NCBI GenBank assembly: GCA_024449915.1 | Contig: JAMZAV010000967.1 | Coordinates: 161,380 to 225,379 of the forward strand | From: Sweltsa coloradensis | Lineage: Eukaryota; Arthropoda; Insecta; Plecoptera; Chloroperlidae | Length of the DNA stretch: 64,000 bases | Reading direction: 5' to 3' | In this document: positions 47,594 to 57,273 of the stretch, piece by piece | Layout: the number at the start of each line of letters is the position of its first letter | How positions within the stretch are numbered: the stretch's first letter is position 1 | Position numbers and translations under genes: made by a program | Notes under the pieces: model-generated | Told to the model about the DNA's origin: nothing | The model's database searches: none | What the model saw: the letters and a program-made list of their open reading frames with translations, nothing else

Positions 47594-47690
47594 AGAGAAG
47601 CTCCAATATGAGCATCACTTTTCTGTCCGTCCATTCGTCTTTGTTGGCATCGCCCTAGAACAAAGATGAATTCTCTTTGACAAAGATTGG
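47594..47690 (+). mobile_element. P repeat, short copy
   Basis: GAGAAGCTCCAATATGAGC, ATCACTTTTCTGTCCGTCC, then directly TTTGTTGGCATCGCCC and AGAACAAAGATGAA. The middle block with AAAACCGAACATCCGATTG is deleted. Confidence 0.6.
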
Positions 47691-47849
47691 TGAAATTCAG
47701 TCTAAACCGTCAGATTAAATAAAGAATTATAAACGTGGTAAACCGATAAACATAAATTTAATTATTTAACGATGGTAACACATACAAATAACCACAAAAA
47801 CCTCAGTAATGTGTGTAAATATATCATTCCAAAAATGTTATGTAATATT

Positions 47850-47953
47850 CATGACTACTTTTTTGGGTAGACAGAGTAAGTGTAGGCAAGTTATTAATAA
47901 ATTACCTTGAAACTTGTCTACACTTACTCGGTCTACCCGAAAAAGTAGTCATG
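47850..47953. repeat. 104-bp hairpin with 43-bp arms
   Basis: The left arm 47850-47892 and right arm 47911-47953 are reverse complements at 40 of 43 positions, with an 18-bp spacer. Two of the three differences would be G-U pairs in plus-strand RNA. Arms begin CATGACTACTTTTT. Either a tiny palindromic MITE or a transcribed hairpin (precursor of small RNA) is possible. No target duplication is obvious: the flanks are AATATT and GATGTG. Confidence 0.9.
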
Positions 47954-49564
47954 GATGTGTATAACCAGAAAGCTTCAAACAAACCATGTTTTGTAATAGC
48001 TTAATCGTGCAATACAGCGTCAAGGCAAACTAAAATATACATAAAATGGCAATATGCAGTGCGTGACGTGAAATATGGATTAGTTTCCCTGCATAAAGTC
48101 CTTGCTGGAGCAATTTGTGCAGACAATACCTTCCAAATCTTGAATTACTTATTATCTCCTGATTTATCCATGAACTCTGCAGGGTCACCAACCTTCCCAG
48201 TCTACTTCATAACATCAATTCTCTCTCAATCGACCTTGCTTCATTATCGATTATAAGAAGACTAATTCACCTACTCATAAACTAGGACAATGGTATTTGT
48301 CTAGGTCTTTCTGCTTATTCCATGAAATCAAGCTATCTCAAAACGGATCTTTTTTTTATATATTAAAAGATGTTGATCATAAAATAACAGCTTATAATTT
48401 TAAACAAAACTATAATTTTCAATGCCTAGCTACAACGATGGTTTTATTGTGTTTGTTTTTATGTGTGTAATATTTTGCGTGGTTTCCAATTGAGTTGTTC
48501 TTTTCCACCGTTTTAATTTTGAATCATGAATTTTATTCATTCCAGCAACGTAATTCAGAATTCTTTTTTATAACAATATTTTTAATTAAATAAAACGCAT
48601 GTAAATAAAACGAACACACCGAAATGACTCGCAAAATATTTTGATTTCTCTAATATTTCTGGCTGTGACAGCATCAAGATTGAATTTTATTTTTTTGTAT
48701 TTTTTGTATTTTTGCCACCCTTAAAAAGCAATAGCCAGAGACGAATCACACTCGTGAAAATACCCGAATGGGTTAATCTGTCCCGAATCTTTCAAAATCT
48801 TTCAAAATCTATCAATTATCTCTTTCCATCGACCTTGCATTATTTTAATAGGAAATCAAAAAACCTCTGTCACCCTCCCACTCGCTCGCCATCGCATCGC
48901 CACTGTGTCTCCCCGCCTCCGTCTTCCTCTGCAGTCAGTCGCCTCTATCCTTACAAGGAGCCTACAAGGACAGGCCCCTCCCAAGCTCAGATGCGATTTG
49001 TGGTTTATATGCAGCCTTTGTGTGTGTATGTAGAGCTATTTCATGCGCCCACGTTAGCCGGTGACAACCGCAGACAGCCATATCATGATTTGTAACCTTA
49101 GCCACCCGCATACAATAAGAAATAACTTGTACACATATCTACTTTAAATATAAGTTGTCGTCAATGTTATTAATGTGTCATCTGAACTCCAGTGCTGGAT
49201 ATTAAAACTTGTCATTCACAGTTAATTATTTAATGTAACTGCAATTGAAAACTATATCCATTTTGGAATCTAACTCATACTTGTGTTTGGGTGAAGGGAA
49301 ATACAAAATTTGTGTTTTTGTTATTAGGCAAATGTTTTAAAATGAGAAATTAAGTTGTAGATTCGGAGGAAAAAAATATTTAGTTGATTCAAGTTCTATT
49401 ATTGGTATTGTTTGTTTCAGAGTAAGTGTACAAAAAATAAATGACAATATTTGGGAAATATTGTCTTTAAAATGTTCCTGTATAATTTTTTTTTATTCTA
49501 TTCAAATATGTAATATTTGATTCATCAATTAATTGCATTTAATATCCTTTTTTGTTATAAAATT
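47954..49564. other. A+T-rich block with one C-rich open patch
   Basis: 48712-49095 (+) holds the longest open frame of the window (127 codons), driven by a C-rich patch at 48865-48980 with proline/serine codons (PPTRSPSHRH). CTGCAGTCAGTCGCC near 48935 contains an initiator-like TCAGTC. I recognise no domain and regard it as unproven. Confidence 0.3.
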
Positions 49565-49735
49565 TTTTGTGTTTTAATGCATTGTTGTTGTAATGTTACC
49601 ATTTAAAATATTTACTTAACTGTAGTTCATTGTTGTGTCTAGATCTATGTAATTAGATTTATTTAGTTGTCCTCCTTTGTAAATCAGTTTTATAACTGAA
49701 TAAGATTCACGTCAAATAAATAAATAAATAAATAC
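49565..49735 (+). mobile_element. L1x: 3' end of a probable non-LTR retrotransposon
   Basis: Same blocks as 6587-6750 in plus orientation: GCATTGTTGTTGTAATG, TATTTACTTAACTGTAG, GTTGTCCTCCTTTGTAAATC, CAGTTTTATAACTGAATAAG, then an (AAAT)n tail (49718-49734). The 3' hairpin CAGTT...AACTG and following ~20 nt align with the S1 tail. No protein-coding part is present. Confidence 0.7.
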
Positions 49736-50405
49736 ATTATAAAATTAAAATTATATTCCAGCGTTATTCTATTAATTTTCTAAAGCTGTGGTCGCAATGC
49801 AAACGTCACAAATCGTCCAAACGCAAAGATGCTGCGATTGCGCAGTGGCATTCTTATCTAAAACCAACTATAGTTACACTTACAATAATAGGTTTAGGGT
49901 ATCGCGATTAGTATTTAACGAAATTAAAATCTCGCTGTCAAAACAATATTCCAATCCATTATTCAATAGTAGGTTGAAGATACATATCAATCACGTTGGT
50001 ATAATTTCAAGGTTATTTATCTCTAATAGGTTGTTAGTTGGCACGATCGGCAGTGAAAACATTCATGGGCCCCTCCCAAAGAAGATTGATGGGTGGAATG
50101 CAACTTAATTGCGACAATGTGGTTTTATGCGTTACTGCTAAATATGAGTGTAATTGGGTTTTTGACCCCTAACTTGTAATACCCACACCAATATCGTCAA
50201 ATTTTAAGAGTGAAACTTTTTAGAAATTGTATACTACCTTTTGTTAAGATAGTTTTTACTTAGGCTAACAGCGGAAAGACGGTAGGCCTATCATTAAATC
50301 GTTATCAATTGATATTTTTTCTCACTTTTACGAATCTGAAAGTAAATTATATATTTCAGGTAAATAAATGGTTATTACAAAAACGACTATACAATATGTT
50401 ACTAG
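49736..50405. other. A+T-rich sequence, nothing recognised
   Basis: The 106-codon frame at 49788-50108 (+) has no motif I recognise; I treat it as unproven. Confidence 0.35.
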
Positions 50406-50700
50406 CATCCCAGCAAACAGAACAGTGCGGGCAACTTGCGGGGCCCATACGGGCAATGTGGGCAGTGCGGGCTGTTTGCGGATTACGGGCATCTTGGTAA
50501 TTGCCCTCATGTTGCCGTTAGGGCGGTATATGGGCACGTTGAAATTTGTCCGTAAAATTTAACATCCATCTTGCCCGTATCTTGCCCTAACGGCAAGATA
50601 CGGGCAAGATACGGGCATATTGGTTGCGGGTGGATTACGGGCAAGTCTCCATCTCGCCCTAATGGCAAGATGAAGAAGATGCGGGCATCATGTTTGAGGA
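50406..50700 (+). mobile_element. X element, left end with GGGCAAGAT-type repeats
   Basis: Starts CATCCCAGCAAACAGAA (50406-50422), the exact reverse complement of 52829-52845. It continues with many GGGCAANNTNCGGGC units on both strands, unusual G+C content for this window, and a perfect hairpin at 50568-50610. Matching termini in inverse orientation suggest a DNA transposon end. The short frames on both strands (50309-50756) are products of the repeats. Confidence 0.6.
50568..50610. repeat. Perfect 19-bp stem hairpin inside X
   Basis: 50568-50586 and 50592-50610 are exact reverse complements (ATCTTGCCCGTATCTTGCC) around the 5-nt loop CTAAC. Confidence 0.95.
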
Positions 50701-50789
50701 TGGAATCTGCTCCAAGAACACTGCAAAGTGGACTCAAAAGAATTGTAGTTAGATGAATTTACACTGGTTTTACATCTTGTTTGTTTGTT

Positions 50790-50960
50790 TGTCTGGTCCC
50801 TTATGGCCCTACGACCAAATAGTTTGAGCTAAAATTTTAAACAGACATCCGTGACCAGGTAACTGAGAACTGCTAACAAAATGAGAAAAATCCGTTACCA
50901 TTTCAACCTACAAGAAATTAATGATAAATTAAAAAATATAATGGAAATATGTAGTTTTTA
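50790..50960 (+). repeat. K repeat, copy 1
   Basis: Blocks GCTAAAATTTTAAACAGAC, AACTGAGAACTGCTAAC, AATCCGTTACCATTTCAACC and TACAAGAAATTAAT recur at 61420-61530 and, more diverged, at 62365-62460. In two of the three cases K leads into an S3 unit and a T1 element. Confidence 0.65.
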
Positions 50961-51029
50961 TTTTAATTTAACGACAATGGTTTTGTTTTGAAACAGTCAT
51001 TTTTATCGTATGATTTTTGTCAGGCCGTG

Positions 51030-51282
51030 ATTGTATTCAGTGACCAAAATGTATCGAATCTTGCACGCTCAAGGTTCCCCTAAATTCCGCTGAGAGATTG
51101 AGTAAACCTTGCAATCTTTGGTCGTATTTCGTACTGCCCATGTTTTCGTAGTATAGTATGCATTTCAAAACATGTTTTATAATTTTTAAATACGATCCAG
51201 AAATTAGAAAATCTTTCCCGACGGAGGGTTTGAACCTAGGTCTTCCACATTTCGGGTATAAAGGGCACCTTCGCCAACTAGA
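51030..51282 (-). mobile_element. S3 unit plus adjoining conserved segment
   Basis: On the minus strand the tRNA-like core (51282 to about 51215) reads CTAGTTGGCGAAGGTGCC, ACCCGAAATGTGGAAGACC and GGTTCAAACCC, followed by TTTCTAATTTCTGGATC and more. The flank 51030-51165, with CAGTGACCAAAATGTATCG and CTCAAGGTTCCCCTAAATTC, is equally conserved at 61605-61740. So the repeat unit is longer than the tRNA-like part. Confidence 0.65.
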
Positions 51283-51545
51283 CTAGGAAAACGCCAAAGT
51301 CGTTGTTAGACGAGTGAGCGAATCATGTGTTGATGAGTATCCGGGACATTTGCATTTAAGTTTGATAATAATTATAAAGCTATAATTAATAGGGTTTTGA
51401 GGGTCAACTGTAAGGCCATAATGCGCCACTCTATAGCCTATGATAGGCATGGAGAGGCCCTAGGTAGGGGAAGAAAGGGAATGTTACCGGGTACTCAACA
51501 CATGGCTCACTCACTCGTCTAACAACGAGTTAGTCGTTTTCCTAA
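51283..51545. mobile_element. T1 element with ~65-bp terminal inverted repeats
   Basis: The left end CTAGGAAAACGCCAAAGTC, GTTGTTAGACGAGTGAG, CATGTGTTGA is repeated inversely at the right end, with the outermost CTAG altered to CTAA/TTAG. Inverted repeats extend about 65 bp of a 263-bp element, so it is MITE-like. The outer ~35 nt resemble the 3' ends of Hel-1/Hel-2. No coding capacity. Flanking duplication is not clear. Confidence 0.75.
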
Positions 51546-52349
51546 TAAGTTAATAATATTGTAATAATTGTATTAATATGAGCAGATTGTAAGCTTATTT
51601 ACACAAGGTATAGTTATCGTATATATATATATATATATAATATATACTGATTTAAGTCTATTATGAAGGATTTATGACACTTCCATTATATTACACAATA
51701 TTATGTATTAGCACTACATTATGTACAATTACATTCATATTATAATTATTTCTTAGCAAATCCTCACGCATTCTCTCCGAAATTGTATACACTTTTTTTT
51801 TAAGTTTCACATTAAGAAGTCTCACCTACTATACAGAATTAATTTTGGTCAGTGCTTGTTTGGATTGTACAATCCAATAAGCCTATTTTTGTTCTTGTTA
51901 AATGTTCATGTAATTAGATTTTTAAGTCTATTTAAAAAAAAACATTTTATCTGCTGAATGTCATGTCTTCACTTATTACCAATATAATACCAATATAATT
52001 ATAATTACCAATAATATTTACCAATAATATTTACCAATTATAATAATTACCAATATAATACCAATATAATCAAGGTTATTCTCTACATTACGATTAGTAT
52101 TTGAGTATGTTTCATTTCAGTTTATTTGTTGAAGCCTATTAATGAAACAAATAATGAAAGTATCTAAGTTTAAATATTAATTTTTAGTTAAAAAATCATG
52201 AACCATAAGTTAAAGAAACAAAATAAAACAAAACACAAAACAACAAATTATACCGAAAACGCAAGTAGCGTCTGCAGTGCTACGTTCCGCAATACACGCA
52301 CATGGGCTAAAGACGCTCGTAAGCCAGCTAACGCGCCTAGTTATTCACA
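51546..52349. other. A+T-rich with simple and tandem repeats
   Basis: (AT)n at 51620-51648. Tandem ACCAATAATATTT / ACCAATATAAT units fill 51978-52073. The frame at 52198-52488 (+) overlaps the following tRNA-like unit and is incidental. Confidence 0.5.
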
Positions 52350-52425
52350 GGTGCAGTGTCCGAGTGGTGAACGCGTCCGGAAGTGGAGGGAGGTGTCTCG
52401 TGTTCGAGTCCGGGTCTTGGCGATA
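52350..52425 (+). mobile_element. tRNA-Ser/Leu-like unit
   Basis: GTGTCCGAGTGGTGAACGCG is a strong type-II tRNA A-box region, as in tRNA-Ser (GCCGAGTGGTTAAGG). A variable-arm-like GTGGAGGGAGGTGTC and the B box GTGTTCGAGTCCGGG follow. The 5' and 3' ends pair poorly and the D/anticodon arms are not clean, so it is more likely a SINE head or tRNA pseudogene than a working gene. It differs from S1, S2 and S3. Confidence 0.55.
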
Positions 52426-52574
52426 AAATTTATACTTCTGATGTTCTGTCTATATATTTGTACTTGTTCTCTCCTTATCGATCTCTAATATGAAATTAGT
52501 TAAACCCCTTAAAAGTGATTAATTTTTTAATTTTGTTATTCTTATTTTTCGTTCGTGGGTTACTTGCGTGTATA

Positions 52575-52845
52575 CTAGATGGCGTAGCGTACGTGGACTT
52601 GCATGTACGGGCAGGATGAGCCACAATGCGGGCTTGCCAGTATGGGCAGGATGAGCTACAATGCGGGCTTGCCATATGGGCAGGATGAGCCACAATGCGG
52701 GCTTGCCCGTATGGGCAGGATGCGGGCGGGGGTGACATATTTTTAAGGGCGCCCTCATGGCATGCCCGTACGGGGCCCGTACGGGCAACTTGCGGGCAGG
52801 GATGCGGGCATTATGCGGGCAAGATGATTTCTGTTTGCTGGGATG
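52575..52845 (-). mobile_element. X element, right end
   Basis: Ends TTCTGTTTGCTGGGATG (52829-52845), the inverse of the left end at 50406. Inward are GCGGGCAAGAT, GATGCGGGC and CCCGTACGGGGCCCGTACGG units and a 35-bp minisatellite. If both ends belong to one element it spans 2.44 kb with K, S3 and T1 inside. Otherwise these are two separate ends. Antisense frames reading HPAHTGKPALWLIL repeats are products of the minisatellite. Confidence 0.55.
52609..52720 (+). repeat. 35-bp minisatellite, three units
   Basis: Units start at 52609, 52644 and 52678, with a partial fourth at 52713. Each reads GGGCAGGATGAGCCACAATG then CGGGCTTGCC with small changes. Confidence 0.95.
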
Positions 52846-52984
52846 GGTACGGGCGAACCCAAATTGTCGAGCGATGGTACATATTCAACAGGTTGTCCAA
52901 TAACAAACACTAAATCTTATGGTGCGTGAAAATATTTGGTGGAGGTGGCGAGTAGAGAAAAATTAAAATTTTGAAAAATGATAG

Positions 52985-53142
52985 CCTCACTCTTTTGGTC
53001 CCAGGGGTGAGCAAAACATTATGTCACCCTTGTTGAAGGACAATGGCAACAAGAAGACATGCCAATCGGATGTTCGGTTTTACTCGTGTGATGTGTCACA
53101 CGCACATACAGACGGACGGACAGAAAATTAATAAGTGCGAAT
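52985..53142 (-). mobile_element. P repeat, inverted copy
   Basis: On the minus strand: TTTTCTGTCCGTCCGTCTG, ATGTGCGTGTGACACATC, GAGTAAAACCGAACATCCG, ATTGGCATGTC, TGTTGCCATTGTCC and TTCAACAAGGGTGACAT. It preserves the middle block missing at 47.6 kb. Confidence 0.65.
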
Positions 53143-54966
53143 TATTTAATAGTAAAAAATAAACGTTATTATTACATATACGTACTGTTACTATTAGTAG
53201 TAACTAATTTTGAAACAATTATACTGTAACGTCTCCTGAACCATCGTTGAAGTTTCTGAGGCTGGCAATCAGACGAGCTTAGACGCTCAGATTTCTGTTT
53301 TTTTAACTCGGGTGAACGGTTTATATCATCAGTATCATATTTCACACCAACGTTAAAAATAATCTAATCTATAAGATCCAGTACGCGTATTCATGAATTT
53401 TTTAATTGATTTTGAATTTAAAAAATGGTGACATTTCCGTAATGAACTCAAGTTTGGACTTGTTTTGGAATTTGTTCCAAGTAAAAAAATTTTTTGAGGC
53501 AAATTTTCGTACTATAAATCAACTTTTAAAATAAATGTTAACGCGCAGGTTAATTTGGTAAATCGTAACATAAACGGTTTAATGGGGATTTCCTGAATTT
53601 GTTTTGGATTTCCCATTTTTTCACGTTTTGGACTTATGTCTCCCAATGGATCTTTAAGGTTTATTTTTTTAACCAAGTGTGGATATCAACATAAAGGAAC
53701 ACTTTTAACATTCATGCAAAATTTGGTAACGGTATTACCAAACCGTTCAGCAGAAATCATCAACACCTGACTGCGCGAATTTGAGTTGGGCCTCTTAAGA
53801 GATTGTACTCGGGTCAGTTACGAAATTAAAACCCAACACGATCTCTTTTTATTTATACGTGGGATCGTGAAATCTGTAAATAGTATGAACAAGACATGGC
53901 TAGTTTAGATAATAATTATTGTCTTCATGCACAGAATATTGAGGTCATTATTTTTTACGAAGCCTTATGTGATGCGTGTTGTTAAACAATCATTGAAAAC
54001 TGGCCAAGAAAAATTAAGAGTTATAATCAGTTTCGTCTTGAACGTGGGAGGAACATAAGACATAAGCTTAATCTTAACATGGTAAAACAAAATGACGACA
54101 AATTGTTTATGCTTTATCTTTAGATTCATTTAAGCGTAAACAAACCCAGTTACACAATATTACATAAGAATGCTGCGAGTTACATATGATATATCACAAG
54201 ATACCTACGCTTTTCCTTAACTTGACGTGATATACAGGTACATAGTTCTATGTTCTGCCCACGCATCTGCTGTGTTGAAAATATACATACACGAGTGCAA
54301 TGAACTAAACTAAGACTTATGCTTTAACTAAGATTAATGCTCAGTTTGCCTTGATCTGACTTAAAACATTACTGATCTCAACGAAATAACTATTACTTGC
54401 ATTGTTTACACGTATTACTGACAGGCACTATCATCCTGAAAGAGTTTGTCGTTTAAACACTTATATTTGATATTCCATCCCATTTTATTTTCACTTATTC
54501 TACTGAAGCGTATATTGTTGCTAAAAGCGGAGGACAGCTACGACAATAAGCAGGCAGACTACAAATCTTGATTTTACACTATTAAAGATGATGAATTTCC
54601 AGTTAGTCCCCCTATATTAAAATATGTCCCTATGAAGTGTCAGTAAGGTTTGTCGGTCTATTTTAACCCAGTTGCATAGAGTTGACGACCACTGCTTAGA
54701 ATAATGGATCTTTGGTACAGGCTAAAATAAATTAAAAATAAAATAAACTGTAATATCATCTATTTCAACAATCAATCATTATCATCCTTTTATAAGAGAA
54801 TTTATGTTATTTTATTAATGTTAAGAATGGGACAGGATCACTGCGGTGGATGGGCTACAATAGGCCTGCTTTCCTGTTTAATTCTGTAATTTTTGTATCA
54901 TGCGTACAAATTACAAAGACAAATATTTAAAAAAAATTGTTTTCTTAGTTTGTACTTTTTATAGTG
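53143..54966. other. A+T-rich sequence, nothing recognised
   Basis: 1.8 kb with no repeat family or credible coding frame seen. Confidence 0.4.
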
Positions 54967-55110
54967 TTTGACTGACAGGTGTAGCTTCAAGCGGAAAAAG
55001 AGACTCTGATTCGGGAGGCTTCGGATCTATACCCGTCATCGGCAATCCTGAATGACTAAATCAGTCGTTAACACGAACGCATAAGATTGAGCCTTTTTAA
55101 ACAAAATTTT
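54967..55110 (+). mobile_element. S2 SINE, head and proximal body
   Basis: GACAGGTGTAGCTTCAAGCG, GAGACTCTGATTCGGGAGG, decayed B box CGGATCTATACCCG, CGGCAATCCTGAATGAC, CAGTCGTTAACACGAACGC and AAGATTGAGCC in S2 order. Confidence 0.7.
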
Positions 55111-55202
55111 TTGGGTGAGGGCTACATGTTTTCCACGAGATATTTAAAAAATATTGATATGTTTTTAGCGTATTCTACGGTTGTTTAAACAGAACAACTT
55201 TT

Positions 55203-55375
55203 TCTCGCATATAAGCGTCACTTTACGTCCGTCCGTCCGCATGTGCGTGTGTCAAAAATCAAACGCTACCTCCGATAGACGTGCGTTTGTTTGTTGACGT
55301 TGCTGTTCAACATGGACGATACAGAAGGTTTTTTGTGACCCTGTGGGTAAAGTGAGAGCTGATAACCGTCCTGAA
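55203..55375 (+). mobile_element. P repeat, long copy
   Basis: TCGCATATAAGCGTCAC, TTTACGTCCGTCCGTCCG, ATGTGCGTGTGTCAAAAATC, CTCCGATAGACGTGCG, TGTTTGTTGACGTTGCTG, GTGACCCTGTGGGTAAAG and GAGAGCTGATAACCG. With 25905-26100 it defines the full block order of P. Confidence 0.65.
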
Positions 55376-55477
55376 ATTACAAATTACAGACTCGGCACCT
55401 ACACCAAAAAGTACATCGCATTAAGGCGAATTATTTTATTTTTGTATTCTTCTTCGATGATATTCACTATTATAATT

Positions 55478-56194
55478 GTATGAGCGAAGCGAAGACTTCA
55501 ATTTGACTTTGTGCTTTTTTGTTTGTTTTTTTACCTACGTAGCCCCAAGAAAAAATAGCTCGGGTGTTTTGCTTTTGTTAGTTTTTTTTCTGTTTGTTCG
55601 CTCTCTACCGGGCAAACTGCAAATTATGCGATCTTGATGAAAATTGGAGGGGACCTTAGAATTCTCTGAACTTAGATCTACCAAGTTTTTTGGTACAATC
55701 GAAGAAATATTTCTTATAAATATCGTACTTTTACGATTTTTTTTTCGATTTTTAATGCGATATTTTCGTGATATTTGGCAAACGGCTACTCTGATATTGA
55801 TATAACTTTAGAGGAACGTTTGAAATCACTAAAAAATGTTTCTTATAGAAATCGTACTTTTACGATTTTTTCTCCGGTTTTTAATACGGTATTTTCGTGG
55901 TATTTGGGCCGATTTTGACCAAACGGGTGGGGCTACAACGTTCATATTTTACATTGACATAAAGATTATGGTGATGTAGTGCCTCTTGAAAGAAAAAGTT
56001 GAAAAAGTTGGTCAAAATTCATAGAAATAAAGGTTTTAATATAAGCCTTGTACAGGTGTATAATGAACAAGTAATATCAAGTAACTATAGAAAAAGTAAG
56101 GAGATTCCACATAAAAACGTAATCATTGGACAGAAATATTCCAAAAAAGCTCATCCATCAACGCGACTGGAAAAGCGTTCGCGACGCGGCCTAG
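55478..56194 (+). mobile_element. Hel-2 element, copy c
   Basis: Starts GTATGAGCGAAGCGAAGAC after TT and ends GACGCGGCCTAG before T. It has AGCTCGGGTGTTTTGC, TTCGCTCTCTACCGGGC, GATCTTGATGAAAATTGG, TTTTCGTGATATTTGGC (twice, with intervening ACGGCTACTCTGATATTG) and GACCAAACGGGTGGGG. Near the end CTCATCCATCAACGCG is followed by GCGTTCGCG. The open frame 55999-56289 crosses the element end and is incidental. Confidence 0.6.
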
Positions 56195-56245
56195 TTATTA
56201 ACTATTGTGTGCTCCAATACCCTTTAATTGTTGATATTAGCAATA

Positions 56246-56425
56246 TAGCCGTCCGCGGTGGCATATACGATTATGGTGCTGGTCCATAGTGTATGGCTCT
56301 ACGAGGACGTGGGTTCGAATCCCGCATAAGGTATGTTTATTTGTAATCGTCCTTGATCGTCATCTCTCACCACTCTTCGTCTCAAATATTCTAATTGCAT
56401 TAATATGAGACGTTTTAAGCAACAA
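56246..56425 (+). mobile_element. S4 SINE: tRNA-like head and tail
   Basis: GTCCGCGGTGGCATATACG starts a tRNA-like head with GGTGCTGGTCC, TGTATGGCTCTACGAGG and the good T arm GTGGGTTCGAATCCCGC (56309-56325). It is followed directly by the S4 tail CATCTCTCACCACTCTTCG, CTAATTGCATTAATATGAG and AAAATCATCATC. The GGGACGTTAAGCCG block of the longer S4 copies is deleted. GTCCGCGGTGGC also occurs at 63538. This copy links tail and tRNA-like head, so S4 can be called a SINE. Confidence 0.6.
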
Positions 56426-57273
56426 AAATCATCATCATTAATAACGTAATTATAACGTGGACAAAAATGGTGGAGGTGCCGGGTCCTGAGTGTTTCAAAA
56501 GAAGGAAATATTTATTGGATTATATTTATAGTTTCTTGCCAAATTTTATTGTACCTATTAAGAGGGAATGGCACACATTTGTCAGTTGGCACATAGCTAT
56601 TCGCACGGCCAACATGCATCCGACGTATATGAAACTTTGCAGTGGTCAATACAATATATTATATGGACAGCCCTGTGGCCATAGATTTTTAAATTTTGTC
56701 CTAATCAGCCAGAAAAAAATCTCGAATGTGGTCAGTTTTGGAGTTTTTAACAAAATCAAAATTCGTTAAAACAAATTTTAATTTTTATAAATTATTTTAA
56801 AACAAAATTTGGAAATGTGTTACCGCAGAACCATATATTTCCACATTTTGTGACACATGTTCAAAATTTCAAACACCTTTGGTGTCAGTCGGCCGAGCGA
56901 ACAGCAATTTGTCAAAAATGCACATGTCCTATACTCTCTTAGTTTTTGAAGAACTTGAAGGCTGTATCATGAACTCTAACACCCGAGAAGACATAAATAT
57001 GTCGTGTGTCCTCAGTTTACCATCTAATTCATTTATCTGTCGGACACGTTTAGCACAGCTGGAAATTCACGTATCAAAGTCAAGATTCAAATTCTTACAT
57101 CAATCACTGCTAAGTATAGCAAGCTCAGGCCGCGAACTAAGATTATCTGTGGCGCAATCATAAACATCTTGACATCCTGTCCGTCAATGTTTGATTTGGT
57201 GAAGGAATTAGTAGGAGGCATTTTTCAACGGGGCAAACTAGTATTAAGATCACAATAGAGTATTAATTTTTTT
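56426..57273. other. Two open frames, unproven
   Basis: Frames at 56467-56769 (+, 100 codons) and 56879-57163 (+, 94 codons) are fairly long for this window. Neither shows a motif I recognise, and they are in separate blocks with several stops between. They could be decayed coding repeat or chance. Confidence 0.3.

Noticed and set aside
48712..49095. 127-codon open frame, the longest in the window
   Set aside because: It is driven by a C-rich, proline/serine-coding patch, has no recognisable domain and no supporting splice or codon evidence.
50406..50756. Coding frames on both strands in the GGGCAAGAT-rich zone
   Set aside because: Open frames on both strands arise from G+C-rich repeats poor in stop codons.
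52496..52788. Minus-strand frames with repeated HPAHTGKPALWLIL motifs
   Set aside because: The repeats come from the 35-bp minisatellite; a period of 35 shifts frame, and the three units include a 34-bp one.
56246..56335. Functional tRNA gene
   Set aside because: Only the T arm is well formed; the unit continues directly into the S4 tail.
56467..57163. Possible two-exon gene from the adjoining 100- and 94-codon frames
   Set aside because: No recognisable domain, no clear splice pair and several stops between them; left as unproven open frames.
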